The translations under genes and the position numbers were made by a program. 64,000 nt of DNA from SKVR01 sp046291875 (GTDB lineage: Bacteria > Bacteroidota > Bacteroidia > Bacteroidales > UBA7960): assembly GCA_046291875.1 (NCBI GenBank), contig JBKBSF010000004.1, forward strand, positions 1-64,000, given 5' to 3'. Positions 51,738-61,353 of this stretch are shown here, one piece after another. The number at the start of each line of letters is the position of its first letter. Position 1 is the stretch's first letter. A model generated the notes under the pieces. It had not been told where the DNA came from, did not search any database, and saw nothing but the letters and a program-made list of their open reading frames with translations.

Positions 51738-52427
51738 ATGAAAAAAATCATTGCTCTTAGTATTGTACTGTTTGCCTTCCTTTCGGCAAGCTGGGCCCAG
51801 GACCGAACCAAAATGCGCCCCAAAGACCGTTTCATTATTGGCACCTTTACCGATGTATGGTCGGGGCTTCCTTCCGGCATGGAAACCAAGGCTTTGAATC
51901 GTGGAATTACATTGGATTATGTGCAGGAGTTCCCCATCAGCACTACCAACTTCAGCTTTGCTGCAGGGCTGGGCTTTACCAGCAATAACCTGTACAGCGA
52001 TCATTTCTATTCCTACAATTTCGTAGGTAACAGACACGAGTTTACCCCTATACCAGAGTCCTTTGACTACAGCAATAATAAACTTAGCCTCAACTATCTG
52101 AACATACCTGTTGAATTCAGATTCAGGACCCGCAATACTCCCCGCACCTTCAGGATACATGCCGGCCTTAAGGCAGGCCTGCTTGTAAACGCCCATACAA
52201 AATATGTTGGCGATTACAGCCTTGTACCAGGTTTTTCTACACGTGAAACCAAAATCAAGGAAGGTAAACTTGAAAACATCGAGAGTTTCCTGCTGGGAAT
52301 GCATGCCCGCGTAGGCTACGGAAGATTCAATGTGCATTACTTCACCAACCTCACCAATATTTTTGAGGGAAATAATGCCGAGGATGCCAGTTTTATGAGC
52401 CTTGGATTATCCTTTATACTTTTCTAG
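51738..52427 (+). CDS. Outer-membrane beta-barrel protein
   Basis: 229 residues from the ATG at 51738, which gives a clean signal peptide (FLSASWAQ); an earlier ATG at 51654 puts 28 odd residues ahead of it. Strands such as GITLDYVQEFPISTTNFSFA, LSLNYLNIPVEFRFRTRNTP and MHARVGYGRFNVHYFTNLTN, and a terminal Phe, fit the small outer-membrane barrel family. Its 3' end overlaps the convergent PAP2-like gene by 4 bp. Function unknown. Confidence 0.75.
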   Translation: MKKIIALSIVLFAFLSASWAQDRTKMRPKDRFIIGTFTDVWSGLPSGMETKALNRGITLDYVQEFPISTTNFSFAAGLGFTSNNLYSDHFYSYNFVGNRHEFTPIPESFDYSNNKLSLNYLNIPVEFRFRTRNTPRTFRIHAGLKAGLLVNAHTKYVGDYSLVPGFSTRETKIKEGKLENIESFLLGMHARVGYGRFNVHYFTNLTNIFEGNNAEDASFMSLGLSFILF

Positions 52428-53047
52428 CCTCTGAGCCAGAGAAACAATAAAAGCATTACGAAAACGCCCGTAAGATACCCTGCATAAACCTGGGGTGGAT
52501 TATGGGCGTTAAGTTTTATGCGGGCACTGCCCAACAAACCCGAAATCAGTATTGTGGAAATGATAAGGCCCGGCATATCATATTTGAGCAACAAAGACAA
52601 TGAGATCAGAAAACCGGTGAAACCGCCCATGGAAATCATATGAATACTGATCTTCCAGTAAAAAGTAACTGCAAAACCAATCAAAACCAGCAAAGTAGCC
52701 CCTATAACAAAATACTGAACCAGTGACGGCAGATTGGCCTGGCGAAAAAGATACCAGGTAAAAAGATAAAAAATCATACTTACCATAACGGGGTAGATCC
52801 GATCCTTACGATCATCCAGCAAAACACTCGATATCAAACCCATCCGTTTAAGAAATACAATGGAAAGCATGGGTGCCACACAGGTATTGATAAAGATAAT
52901 CAGGATGATAAGCCTTTGACCTGAAGTAGAAATAGAGAATGACACGTAGGATGGGATTGCAAAAAGAAGCGCCATGGCCATGGCAGGCAAAAGCAACGGA
53001 TGAAAAATAGCACTTACCAGTCGTGCCCAGAAGTTCTGCATTCCCAT
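52424..53047 (-). CDS. PAP2-like membrane protein
   Basis: 207 residues with about six membrane segments. The end of the protein, SARIKLNAHNPPQVYAGYLT, resembles the third motif of PAP2 phosphatases (SRxxxxxHxxxD), with Gln in place of the Asp, and ISIHMISMGGFTG falls where the PSGH motif should be. The active site is therefore incomplete and activity doubtful. Its start codon overlaps the rpoN stop (TGATG), so translation is probably coupled to sigma-54. Confidence 0.62.
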   Translation of the reverse strand: MGMQNFWARLVSAIFHPLLLPAMAMALLFAIPSYVSFSISTSGQRLIILIIFINTCVAPMLSIVFLKRMGLISSVLLDDRKDRIYPVMVSMIFYLFTWYLFRQANLPSLVQYFVIGATLLVLIGFAVTFYWKISIHMISMGGFTGFLISLSLLLKYDMPGLIISTILISGLLGSARIKLNAHNPPQVYAGYLTGVFVMLLLFLWLRG

Positions 53048-54540
53048 CAGACAAGCTCCTTTCTCAACCTGGCAACAGGTATGTTGAGCTGTTCGCGATA
53101 CTTGGCAACCGTGCGGCGGGCAATATTGTATCCTTTATCTTTGAGTATGGCAGTCAATTCTTCGTCGGTAAGGGGTTTACCTTTGTCTTCTGCATCAATA
53201 CAATCCTGAAGAATTTTTTTAACCTCCCGGGTAGATACCTCCTCCCCTTCGTCGTTTTGCAGCGATTCTGAAAACAAGGTTTTTAGCAGGAAAGTACCAA
53301 AAGGAGTTTGAACGTATTTACTGTTGGCAACCCGGGATATGGTAGAAATATCGAGCTGCACAATATCTGCGATATCCTTCAGGATCATAGGCCTTATGCG
53401 CGTATCATCGCCGGTAAGGAAGTATTCTTTCTGAAACATCATAATGGCCTCCATGGTCATCAGAAGGGTATTTTGTCGTTGCCGGATGGCATCGATAAAC
53501 CATTTTGCACCATCGAGCTTCTGTTTTACGAACATCATAGCCTCTTTTTGCCGGGGATTACTTTTCCCTTTCTGCTCAGCCATGGTTTCGAGCATTTCCA
53601 TATACGAACGGTTTACCTTAAGTTCGGGAGCATTGCGGGCATTGAGGCTCAGCTCCAGATCGCCGTTGAAATTGGTAATAATAAAATCGGGCACCACATA
53701 TTGTGCACCCCTGCCTGCCTCAGTGAGTGTATTGCCGGGCTTGGGGTTGAGCTTAAGTACCTCATCAATGGCTTCCTTGAGCTGCTCATCGGTCAGGTCA
53801 TGCTTCTTCTGTATCTTATGAAAGTGCTTACGGGTGAAATCATTGAAATTTTTTTCCAGCAGCAGGGTCGCATTTTCCACAGCCTCTGTCCGGGGAGCTT
53901 TACGCCGGATCTGCAGCAGCAAGCACTCCTGCAAATCACGGGCTCCTACCCCGGGAGGATCGAACTCCTGCACCACTCGCAGCAAGGTAAGTACTTCCTT
54001 AAAATCGGTTTGCACATTGAGGGAAAAAGCAAGATCATCGATCAGCGAATGAATATCGCGCTGAAGATATCCTGAGTCATCGATATTGCCAATAATGTGT
54101 GTTGCCACCAGCACCTGGTGATCGGTGAGATCTCTTAGCCCAAGCTGCGAAAGCAAATGCTCCTGAAAGCTGAAAGATGAAGAAATGGGGATCTCCCTGT
54201 GCTCATCGTCGGCACTGGTATTATTGGCAGCCAGCTTGTAATTCGGGATCTCATCATCTTCGATGTAATCGCTTATATCGAATTCGTTGTCAGGATCATG
54301 CTCGGGCTCGTCAAAATCTTTATCATCAGCATCAAATTCATCCGACACATCATCACTTTGGGATTCATCGAAATCCTCGAAATCATCGTCAGCTCCTTCT
54401 TCCAGTGCAGGGTTTTCTTCAATTTCCTCCTTTATTCTTTGCTCAAGCAATACAGTAGGAAGCTGCAGCAACTTCATAAGCTGAATTTGCTGGGGAGAAA
54501 GTTTCTGCAAAAGCTTCTGCTGTAATCTCTGCTTCAACAT
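53047..54540 (-). CDS. rpoN: RNA polymerase sigma-54 factor
   Basis: 497 residues. Region I is the Gln/Leu-rich start (LKQRLQQKLLQKLSPQQIQL). Region II is a long acidic stretch (about residues 54-95, many Asp and Glu). The core-binding domain follows (DIHSLIDDLAF, FDPPGVGARDLQECLLLQIR), then the helix-turn-helix (DISTISRVANSKYVQTPFGT) and the RpoN box (ARRTVAKYRE). It directs transcription of genes that need enhancer-binding activators. It shares TGATG with the PAP2-like gene downstream. Confidence 0.95.
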   Translation of the reverse strand: MLKQRLQQKLLQKLSPQQIQLMKLLQLPTVLLEQRIKEEIEENPALEEGADDDFEDFDESQSDDVSDEFDADDKDFDEPEHDPDNEFDISDYIEDDEIPNYKLAANNTSADDEHREIPISSSFSFQEHLLSQLGLRDLTDHQVLVATHIIGNIDDSGYLQRDIHSLIDDLAFSLNVQTDFKEVLTLLRVVQEFDPPGVGARDLQECLLLQIRRKAPRTEAVENATLLLEKNFNDFTRKHFHKIQKKHDLTDEQLKEAIDEVLKLNPKPGNTLTEAGRGAQYVVPDFIITNFNGDLELSLNARNAPELKVNRSYMEMLETMAEQKGKSNPRQKEAMMFVKQKLDGAKWFIDAIRQRQNTLLMTMEAIMMFQKEYFLTGDDTRIRPMILKDIADIVQLDISTISRVANSKYVQTPFGTFLLKTLFSESLQNDEGEEVSTREVKKILQDCIDAEDKGKPLTDEELTAILKDKGYNIARRTVAKYREQLNIPVARLRKELV

Positions 54541-54631
54541 AGCATTAAAAGTTTATCAGATACAAATGCCAGGGGTTTTTATTTTCAATGCCAAAATAAA
54601 CATTTTTTCCCATTCGCCCCACAGGCATAGG

Positions 54632-56041
54632 TTAAAATTCTGCGTTCTGGGGGGTACGCGGGAAAGGTATCACATCGCGGATATTGCCCATGCCGGTAAT
54701 AAACAGCATCAAGCGTTCAAATCCCAACCCAAACCCACTGTGAGGAGCTGTACCGAACTTGCGGGTTTCCAGATACCACCAAACATCCTTTTCGGGTATT
54801 CCCATTTCCCTGATTCGCTCAAGCAAAATATCATAATTCTCCTCTCGCTGGCTACCTCCGATGATTTCGCCGATCTTGGGGAACAATACATCCATGGCAC
54901 GCACAGTTTTGCCATCGGGGTTGAGCTTCATGTAAAAGGCTTTGATCTCCCTGGGATAATCGGTAAGGATAACAGGCTTTTCGAAGTGTTTCTCTACCAG
55001 GTACCTTTCGTGTTCCGATTGCAGGTCAACACCCCATTTTACAGGATACTCAAACTTCTGACCCGATTGCTCAAGGATTTCAATGGCCCGGGTATACGAA
55101 AGTCTTTCAAAGGTATTCTGGGTTACAAACTGCAGGCGGCCCACAAGTTCTTTATCATACATATTCTGAAGGAACTCCAGATCGTCGGGGCAATTTTCAA
55201 GCACATAGCCAATGAGGTATTTCAGAAAGTCCTCGGCAAGATCCTGATTATCGTGAATATCGTAAAAAGCCATCTCCGGTTCAATCATCCAGAACTCGGC
55301 CAGGTGACGCGACGTGTTGGAATTCTCTGCCCTGAAAGTAGGCCCGAACGTATAAATATTGGATAACGCCAATGCCCCCAGCTCACCCTCCAGCTGGCCA
55401 CTTACGGTAAGGTTGGTCTCTTTCCCGAAGAAATCCTGGGCAAAATCAACCTTTCCCTCCGCTGTTTTGGGGATATTATTCAGATCAAGGGTGGTAACAT
55501 GAAACATGGCTCCTGCCCCTTCAGCATCGGAGCCTGTAATGATGGGCGTATGCAGATAATAAAACCCATGATCGTTGAAATACCTGTGTATGGCAAAAGC
55601 CAGTGCGTGCCTTATTCTCAGCACTGCACCAAAGGTATTGGTACGCGGACGAAGGTGCGCAATCTCGCGCAGAAACTCAAGGGTGTGTCCTTTTTTCTGC
55701 AAAGGATAGGTTTCAGGATCGGCAGTGCCATAAACCTCTATTTCTCTGGCAATGATCTCCACACTTTGGCCCTGCCCTTGCGATTCAACCAAACGACCAT
55801 TTACAGATATACATGCACCTGTAGTGATCTGTTTGAGCAAGTCTTCATTATTAAACTGCTGTATATCAACAACCACCTGGATATTATGGATGATACTGCC
55901 ATCGTTCAATGCAATGAAAGCCACATTCTTATTTCCTCTCTTGGTTCTAACCCATCCCTTTACATTCACCTGCTTTTCGATCAGGTCCTTGTTTTCGCTT
56001 TTCAAAAGGTCATATACCCTTTGTCTTTTCAATTGCTCCAT
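54632..56041 (-). CDS. asnS: Asparaginyl-tRNA synthetase
   Basis: 469 residues, class II synthetase that charges tRNA-Asn. The N-terminal OB fold (VNVKGWVRTKRGNKNVAFIA, CISVNGRLVESQGQGQSVEI) is followed by catalytic motif blocks: HALAFAIHRYFNDHGFYYLH, TFRAENSNTSRHLAEFWMIE (motif 2) and GFGLGFERLMLFITGMGNIR (motif 3). Length matches bacterial AsnRS. Same strand as rpoN, 91 bp upstream of it. Confidence 0.96.
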   Translation of the reverse strand: MEQLKRQRVYDLLKSENKDLIEKQVNVKGWVRTKRGNKNVAFIALNDGSIIHNIQVVVDIQQFNNEDLLKQITTGACISVNGRLVESQGQGQSVEIIAREIEVYGTADPETYPLQKKGHTLEFLREIAHLRPRTNTFGAVLRIRHALAFAIHRYFNDHGFYYLHTPIITGSDAEGAGAMFHVTTLDLNNIPKTAEGKVDFAQDFFGKETNLTVSGQLEGELGALALSNIYTFGPTFRAENSNTSRHLAEFWMIEPEMAFYDIHDNQDLAEDFLKYLIGYVLENCPDDLEFLQNMYDKELVGRLQFVTQNTFERLSYTRAIEILEQSGQKFEYPVKWGVDLQSEHERYLVEKHFEKPVILTDYPREIKAFYMKLNPDGKTVRAMDVLFPKIGEIIGGSQREENYDILLERIREMGIPEKDVWWYLETRKFGTAPHSGFGLGFERLMLFITGMGNIRDVIPFPRTPQNAEF

Positions 56042-56868
56042 AAGTGTTGAGATAAAAATATAAAAAACCGTTATAATTTTTTTTCAGAATTATTACTGAC
56101 CCTTCGATCCAAAGCATGAAGTGGCAAACTCTATGGGTCTGTCAGGACTTGTCATCCCTTCACCTCAACTTTTGCTGTTCGTTTGAAGTTTTGGGTGGAG
56201 AAATACTAATGTGCCTTGTACTTTCCCCTACTATTTCCACAACTCATGCCTATGATTACTTCAGGAATTTATCATGCGGGGCAATTAACATGTTGCACCC
56301 ACACTCCTGATCAACAGGGTGCAAAATTAATAGAAATTTATAAAGATAAGCCCATACCGGTATCTTCATTCTCGCTGTTCAGAATACGACCATGGCAGAT
56401 ACGGAAAGCAAACTCCGCAAATCAAACGATTCGTTGTAAAAAACTGATACAATCAGTACTACAAACCATCTATTGAAACATGTGAAAATACGTCTTGGTT
56501 TATATGTTTTTCAAACGTAAACTGCTGAATATGCAATTTTTCAAAGAAATATCAATCAATTACTAAATTTTTTAAAAAAACTTACTATACTTGCAGCAAT
56601 AAATTCGACAATGAGATCGCAAAGTCCTCTGTTTATAAGCAAAATCAAAGTAACACCCTGGGATCACTAGTTTATGATTCTCATCGGGTCAGATCGTTTT
56701 CATTGATTTTCTTTTAGCAGGAGATATTTGCATTTTTTATTTGTTCTCTTTTAGCAATGCATCAATAAACCCTGGGCAAGATGTTCGGACATACAGACAA
56801 ACGACTTTACTTCGTTCGAAAAAAACATGTTTCCTGACTGCTGCCTGTTAAAACCAAAACAAACACAC
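56042..56868. other. Long gene-free region between asnS and susC
   Basis: About 830 bp separating divergent genes. It holds a perfect 8-bp hairpin TTGCACCC/GGGTGCAA (56293-56300, 56317-56324) followed on the minus strand by a possible -7 box TAATTTTG (56329-56322) and a near-match TATACTTG before susC around 56586. Small open frames here have no support. A small RNA cannot be excluded. Confidence 0.45.
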
Positions 56869-59808
56869 ATGAGAAAAAAATTAATTGGTTTCTTCGCATT
56901 TGCTTTTGTAGCTGTGAGCGCTTTGGCACAGAGCATAAGCATTACCGGAACAGTTACTTCGCATATGGACGGCGACATGCCGCTTCCGGGGGTTACGGTT
57001 CAGATCAAAGGTACTACCGTGGGTACTATCACCGATTTTGACGGGCGTTACAGACTGGATGCCAATCCAACCGACACCCTGGTATTCTCATATGTAGGCA
57101 TGGTTACTGAGATGATTCCGGTAAATGGACGCAACATCATTAACCTTGCAATGATGATGGATATTGCCCGCTTGGGTGAGGTTGTAGTGGTGGGTTATGG
57201 AACAGAATCCAGCAGGCTGATCTCTGGCTCGCTGGGAGTAGTAAGCGAAAGTGAAATGCGAAATGTTCCTATGCGCACCATCGATGGAGTGTTGCAAGGG
57301 CGTGCTGCAGGTATTCAGATTACCCAGAACTCGGGCACACCAGGGGCCGCCAATTCTGTAAGAATCAGAGGAAACAGCTCTATCTCTGCCGGCAACGAAC
57401 CCCTTTACGTTATTGATGGAATACCCATGACATCAGGCGATTTTGGCCAGGTGGGTTTCTCTGGACAAGGGATTAATGCCCTTTCGGACATCAACCCCAA
57501 CGATATTGAGTCGATAACCGTGCTGAAAGACGCTTCTGCCGCAGCCTTATACGGAGCCAGGGCTACCAATGGGGTAATCCTCATAACAACCCGCAGGGGA
57601 AGCCAGCAAAGAACCAACATCAATTTCGGAGCTTCCACAGGATGGCAACACGTGGCCAATAAACTGGAAATGCTCAATGCCGAACAATGGCATGATTACC
57701 GTGGAACCACACCTGACTCCGACGATCCTGTTGATGTAAACTGGCTTGATCAGGTATTTCGTACGGCGCCCATCAGCAATGTCGAACTTTCTGCCAGCGG
57801 AGGTGACAGCAAAACACAGTTCTTTGTTTCCGGTAACTATTTTTCACAGGTAGGAACCTTGCTGGGCACCGATTTTCAGCGCCTCAACGGAAGGTTGAAC
57901 CTTGATCACAACGTAAATAATGCAGTAAAGATAGGTGCCAGCATGGGAACCAGCTACTCCCTGAACAACCGGGTAGAAGGAGACAGATCGTTACACGGAG
58001 TATTGCCCAATGCAATTTCAATGGCTCCCATTTATCCGGTTTACAACCCCGATGGATCCTACAATCAGGAAGGCTTTTTTGCCAATCCCATTGCTATCGG
58101 AAAAGAAGCTATCAACGAAGCACACTCCTATCGTACCCTGGCAAATACTTACGCAGACATTCGGTTTGCACCCAATTTTACCTTTAGCACCCGATGGGGT
58201 ATGGATTACCTGAGCCTCAGGGAACATAGCTACGACCCCATTACAACCCGCCAGGGAGCTACTACCAATGGATTGGGGATCGAAGCACAAACCAATATCC
58301 TGAATGTGGTTTCCAACAACCTGGTACGCTATGTAAACAGCATCGACGAACTACATAATTTTGAAGCGCTGGCAGGTTATTCTTTTGAGATGTTCAGACG
58401 CCGCACACAATATGCTGAAGGAATTGATTTCCCGGGGTCCTATTTCCAGTATATCCTGGATGCAGGTACCATTCGCAGGGCAGAAGCCCGTGCCACCGAC
58501 AGAGGAATAAACTCCTTTTTCGGACAGTTTAAATACAACTACGACTATCGCTACATCCTTTCGCTCAGTGGTCGCTACGATGGATCCACCAAGTTTGGCA
58601 CCAACAACCGCTATGGCTTTTTCCCAGCAGCATCAGTTGCCTGGCGTGTGAGCGAAGAGGCTTTCTTCCAGAACCTTACAAGCACCATCAACGAGTTCAG
58701 GCTCCGCGCCAGTGCAGGGCTCACAGGAAATGATGGCATACCGGATTTTGCCTACATGGATCTATACAGAGGAAGGGCCAATTACCAGAACCAGGCTGGC
58801 ATTGCTCCTACAGGCCTACCCAACCCGGATCTGAAATGGGAAACTACCTCACAGTTTAACGTAGGAGCCGATATTGAATTCTTTGCAGAAAGAATTGCAG
58901 TCTCTTTAGACTATTACCACAATGTTACACGCGATCTGCTTTTCAACAGGCCCGTATCCATGACATCGGGTTTCGGCTCCATAACTTCCAACATTGGAGA
59001 ACTCGAAAACAAGGGTGTTGAAATTGCTATCAACACAGTAAATGTGAGAACATCTGACTTCGAATGGACCAGCCGGTTCAATCTTAGCCATAACAAAAAC
59101 AAGATTCTCTCCCTTTATAAGGACCAGGACCTGCTCGATCTGGACCGCTACAGCCCCAGTGCAGTGATCATAGGCCAGCCCATGAGCGTTTTTTATGGCT
59201 TCCGCAGCCTTGGTGTTGACCCTTCTACAGGCGACCTGGTATTCTATGATAAAGACGGAAACGGGGTGATCAACTCAGACGACCGTGTGGTTATCGGTGA
59301 TCCTAACCCACTCTTTACCGGTGGTTTTACAAACAACCTCTCCTACAAAAATTTTGATCTGAACTTTTTTATTCAGTTTTCCTATGGCAACGACATTTTC
59401 AATGCCACCCGCATCTTTACCGAAGCCATGAGAGGCCCTGACAACCAGAGCACTGCAATTCTCGATCGTTGGCGCCAGCCCGGCGACATTACAAATATGC
59501 CCCGTGCCTCTGAAAACGACCCCAACGCCAACAACCGAATCTCATCCCGTTTTGTGGAAGATGGCTCTTATGCACGCCTGAAAAACATTACCCTGTCTTA
59601 CAACTTCCCACGGAAAGCCATTCAGAGAGTTGGCCTGCGTAATGCAAGGGCTTTCATCACAGGTGCCAACCTGATTACTATTACCAACTACTCAGGTATG
59701 GATCCGGAGGTAAACTATCGGGGCGACAGCAATTTGCTCAGAGCAACCGATTTCTTCACCTATCCCCAGGCACGTAGCTTCTCTTTGGGCATTAATGTAG
59801 GACTTTAA
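56869..59808 (+). CDS. SusC/RagA-type TonB-dependent outer-membrane transporter
   Basis: 979 residues from the ATG at 56869 (MRKKLIGFF, signal to about SALAQS); an ATG at 56827 adds 14 residues ahead of the signal. After the signal come a CarboxypepD-like domain (PLPGVTVQIKGTTVGTITDF) and a TonB-box and plug region (LGEVVVVGYGTE, LQGRAAGIQITQNSGTPG, PLYVIDGIPM), then a barrel of about 700 residues ending in FSLGINVGL. It imports a ligand captured by the SusD partner encoded 12 bp downstream. No sigma/anti-sigma or sensor gene is next to it. Confidence 0.94.
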   Translation: MRKKLIGFFAFAFVAVSALAQSISITGTVTSHMDGDMPLPGVTVQIKGTTVGTITDFDGRYRLDANPTDTLVFSYVGMVTEMIPVNGRNIINLAMMMDIARLGEVVVVGYGTESSRLISGSLGVVSESEMRNVPMRTIDGVLQGRAAGIQITQNSGTPGAANSVRIRGNSSISAGNEPLYVIDGIPMTSGDFGQVGFSGQGINALSDINPNDIESITVLKDASAAALYGARATNGVILITTRRGSQQRTNINFGASTGWQHVANKLEMLNAEQWHDYRGTTPDSDDPVDVNWLDQVFRTAPISNVELSASGGDSKTQFFVSGNYFSQVGTLLGTDFQRLNGRLNLDHNVNNAVKIGASMGTSYSLNNRVEGDRSLHGVLPNAISMAPIYPVYNPDGSYNQEGFFANPIAIGKEAINEAHSYRTLANTYADIRFAPNFTFSTRWGMDYLSLREHSYDPITTRQGATTNGLGIEAQTNILNVVSNNLVRYVNSIDELHNFEALAGYSFEMFRRRTQYAEGIDFPGSYFQYILDAGTIRRAEARATDRGINSFFGQFKYNYDYRYILSLSGRYDGSTKFGTNNRYGFFPAASVAWRVSEEAFFQNLTSTINEFRLRASAGLTGNDGIPDFAYMDLYRGRANYQNQAGIAPTGLPNPDLKWETTSQFNVGADIEFFAERIAVSLDYYHNVTRDLLFNRPVSMTSGFGSITSNIGELENKGVEIAINTVNVRTSDFEWTSRFNLSHNKNKILSLYKDQDLLDLDRYSPSAVIIGQPMSVFYGFRSLGVDPSTGDLVFYDKDGNGVINSDDRVVIGDPNPLFTGGFTNNLSYKNFDLNFFIQFSYGNDIFNATRIFTEAMRGPDNQSTAILDRWRQPGDITNMPRASENDPNANNRISSRFVEDGSYARLKNITLSYNFPRKAIQRVGLRNARAFITGANLITITNYSGMDPEVNYRGDSNLLRATDFFTYPQARSFSLGINVGL

Positions 59809-59820
59809 AAACAGACAATC

Positions 59821-61176
59821 ATGAAAAAATTTGCATATATCTTAACACTGGCAGTTGTAGCTTTGAGCGCATGCGATGTGCTTGATGTTCAACCCTACCA
59901 CTCTATCCCTTCATCCGAAGCCATAACCAATGCAGCACAAGTTGAAAGTGCTATCATTGGTTGCTACGATGCACTGCAAAGCGGTGGTTATTACGGCCTT
60001 AATTATATCATTTGGGGCGATTTACCTGCCGATAACCTTTCTCACTCAGGCATTACTATTACATGGGCCGATATCAGCAACAATACCATTCTTGCCGACA
60101 ATGGCCTGGTAGAAAGTACATGGGCTGCCATCTATGGAGCATTATCCAGAATCAACAATGCTCTGGATCAGATCCCTGCCATTGATACCACCAACATGCC
60201 TGAACCCAAAAAGTATGCGGCAATGGCCGAATTGAGGTTTCTGAGGGCATTGGCTCACTACGATCTCATGCGCTTGTTTGGCCCTGTACCCATTCGCGAC
60301 AAACCTGTTTCCAACGACGAACAAAGCCTCAATCCGCCCAGAAGAAGTATTGCAGATGTTCTTGAACTGGTAAACAGCGATCTGGATTTTGCCATCGAGC
60401 ATCTTGCACCTACCCTCAAAAGAGGTCGTGCAGCCCAGCCCGCCGCACAGGCCCTCAAAGCCAGGGTGGCTCTTCATCAGTATTACCTGACCCAAAACAC
60501 CCAGCTTCTGGAGCAGGCAATTACCCTTGCTACTGCAGTAATCAATCATCCGGCTCTTGAGATCGAACCTGACTATGCAACCCTGTTCAACGGCAACCCC
60601 AACAAAGAGTCCATTTTCGAGATATCCTACAATGAACAGGACCGCAATCTTACTGCCCGCTATTTCGCCCATACTTCTATTGCCGGCGGAAGATATGAGT
60701 TTAAGCCCACCGACATTTACCTCAATGCATTTCATAATGATGATCTGAGAAAAGATATCTCTGTGAAATTTGCAGGAACTGCACCTTATGCTGTCAAGTT
60801 CAATGATGTAAGCTCTGGCACCGACCCTGTTTATGTGCTTCGTCTGGCCGAAATGTACCTCATCAGGGCAGAAGCAGGAGTTTTGCTGCAGAACTCAACG
60901 CAAAGTATCCTTGCCGATATCAATGTTATACGTCAGAGGGCAGGACTTCAACCTGCCAACATCAGCAGCTACACAGGACTTTCCCTGGAAATTGAAGCCC
61001 AGAGACAAAAAGAGTTTGCTTTTGAAGGGCATCGATGGTTCGACCTGATCAGAACCGGAAGAGCTTTGGATGTGCTTGAAAATGTTACAAGCATCAACCA
61101 AACCCTCTTCCCCATACCTCAGGCTGAGTTAATTGCCAACGATAATCCGGGTATGTACCAGAATGACGATTATTAA
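59821..61176 (+). CDS. SusD/RagB-type surface lipoprotein
   Basis: 451 residues. Lipobox Cys at residue 18 (VALSAC). The SusD fold is clear: YHSIPSSEAITNAAQVESAI, WAAIYGALSRINNALDQI, AELRFLRALAHYDLMRLFGP, and the C-terminal VLRLAEMYLIRAEA and RQKEFAFEGHRWFDLIRTGR. It captures the ligand for the SusC barrel. The ligand cannot be read, but the downstream cyanophycinase-like lipoprotein hints at peptide material rather than glycan; no glycoside hydrolase lies nearby. Confidence 0.94.
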   Translation: MKKFAYILTLAVVALSACDVLDVQPYHSIPSSEAITNAAQVESAIIGCYDALQSGGYYGLNYIIWGDLPADNLSHSGITITWADISNNTILADNGLVESTWAAIYGALSRINNALDQIPAIDTTNMPEPKKYAAMAELRFLRALAHYDLMRLFGPVPIRDKPVSNDEQSLNPPRRSIADVLELVNSDLDFAIEHLAPTLKRGRAAQPAAQALKARVALHQYYLTQNTQLLEQAITLATAVINHPALEIEPDYATLFNGNPNKESIFEISYNEQDRNLTARYFAHTSIAGGRYEFKPTDIYLNAFHNDDLRKDISVKFAGTAPYAVKFNDVSSGTDPVYVLRLAEMYLIRAEAGVLLQNSTQSILADINVIRQRAGLQPANISSYTGLSLEIEAQRQKEFAFEGHRWFDLIRTGRALDVLENVTSINQTLFPIPQAELIANDNPGMYQNDDY

Positions 61177-61242
61177 ACCTATGGGAGTCACACACTGATC
61201 CATGCAACGAAGATCTTCTGTGTATTTAAAAAAACATAAAAT

Positions 61243-61327
61243 ATGAAACTTGCATGAGCACTTTCGGCTCACAAAAAAAGATGAACCGAAGCTCGACGCA
61301 GTCAAAATGGACATGCAAGTTCCATCA
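61243..61327 (-). repeat. Intergenic palindromic repeat, copy C (inverted)
   Basis: Full unit in the opposite orientation: ATGAAACTTGCATG on the left, CATGCAAGTTCCAT on the right, and the centre with GAGCACTTTCGGCTC and the GCTCGACGCAGTC piece found in copy A2. It sits inside the susD-adhesin gap of an operon, so it will be in the transcript. Confidence 0.85.
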
Positions 61328-61353
61328 TACCAAAACCTTAAAATTTAATTAGG

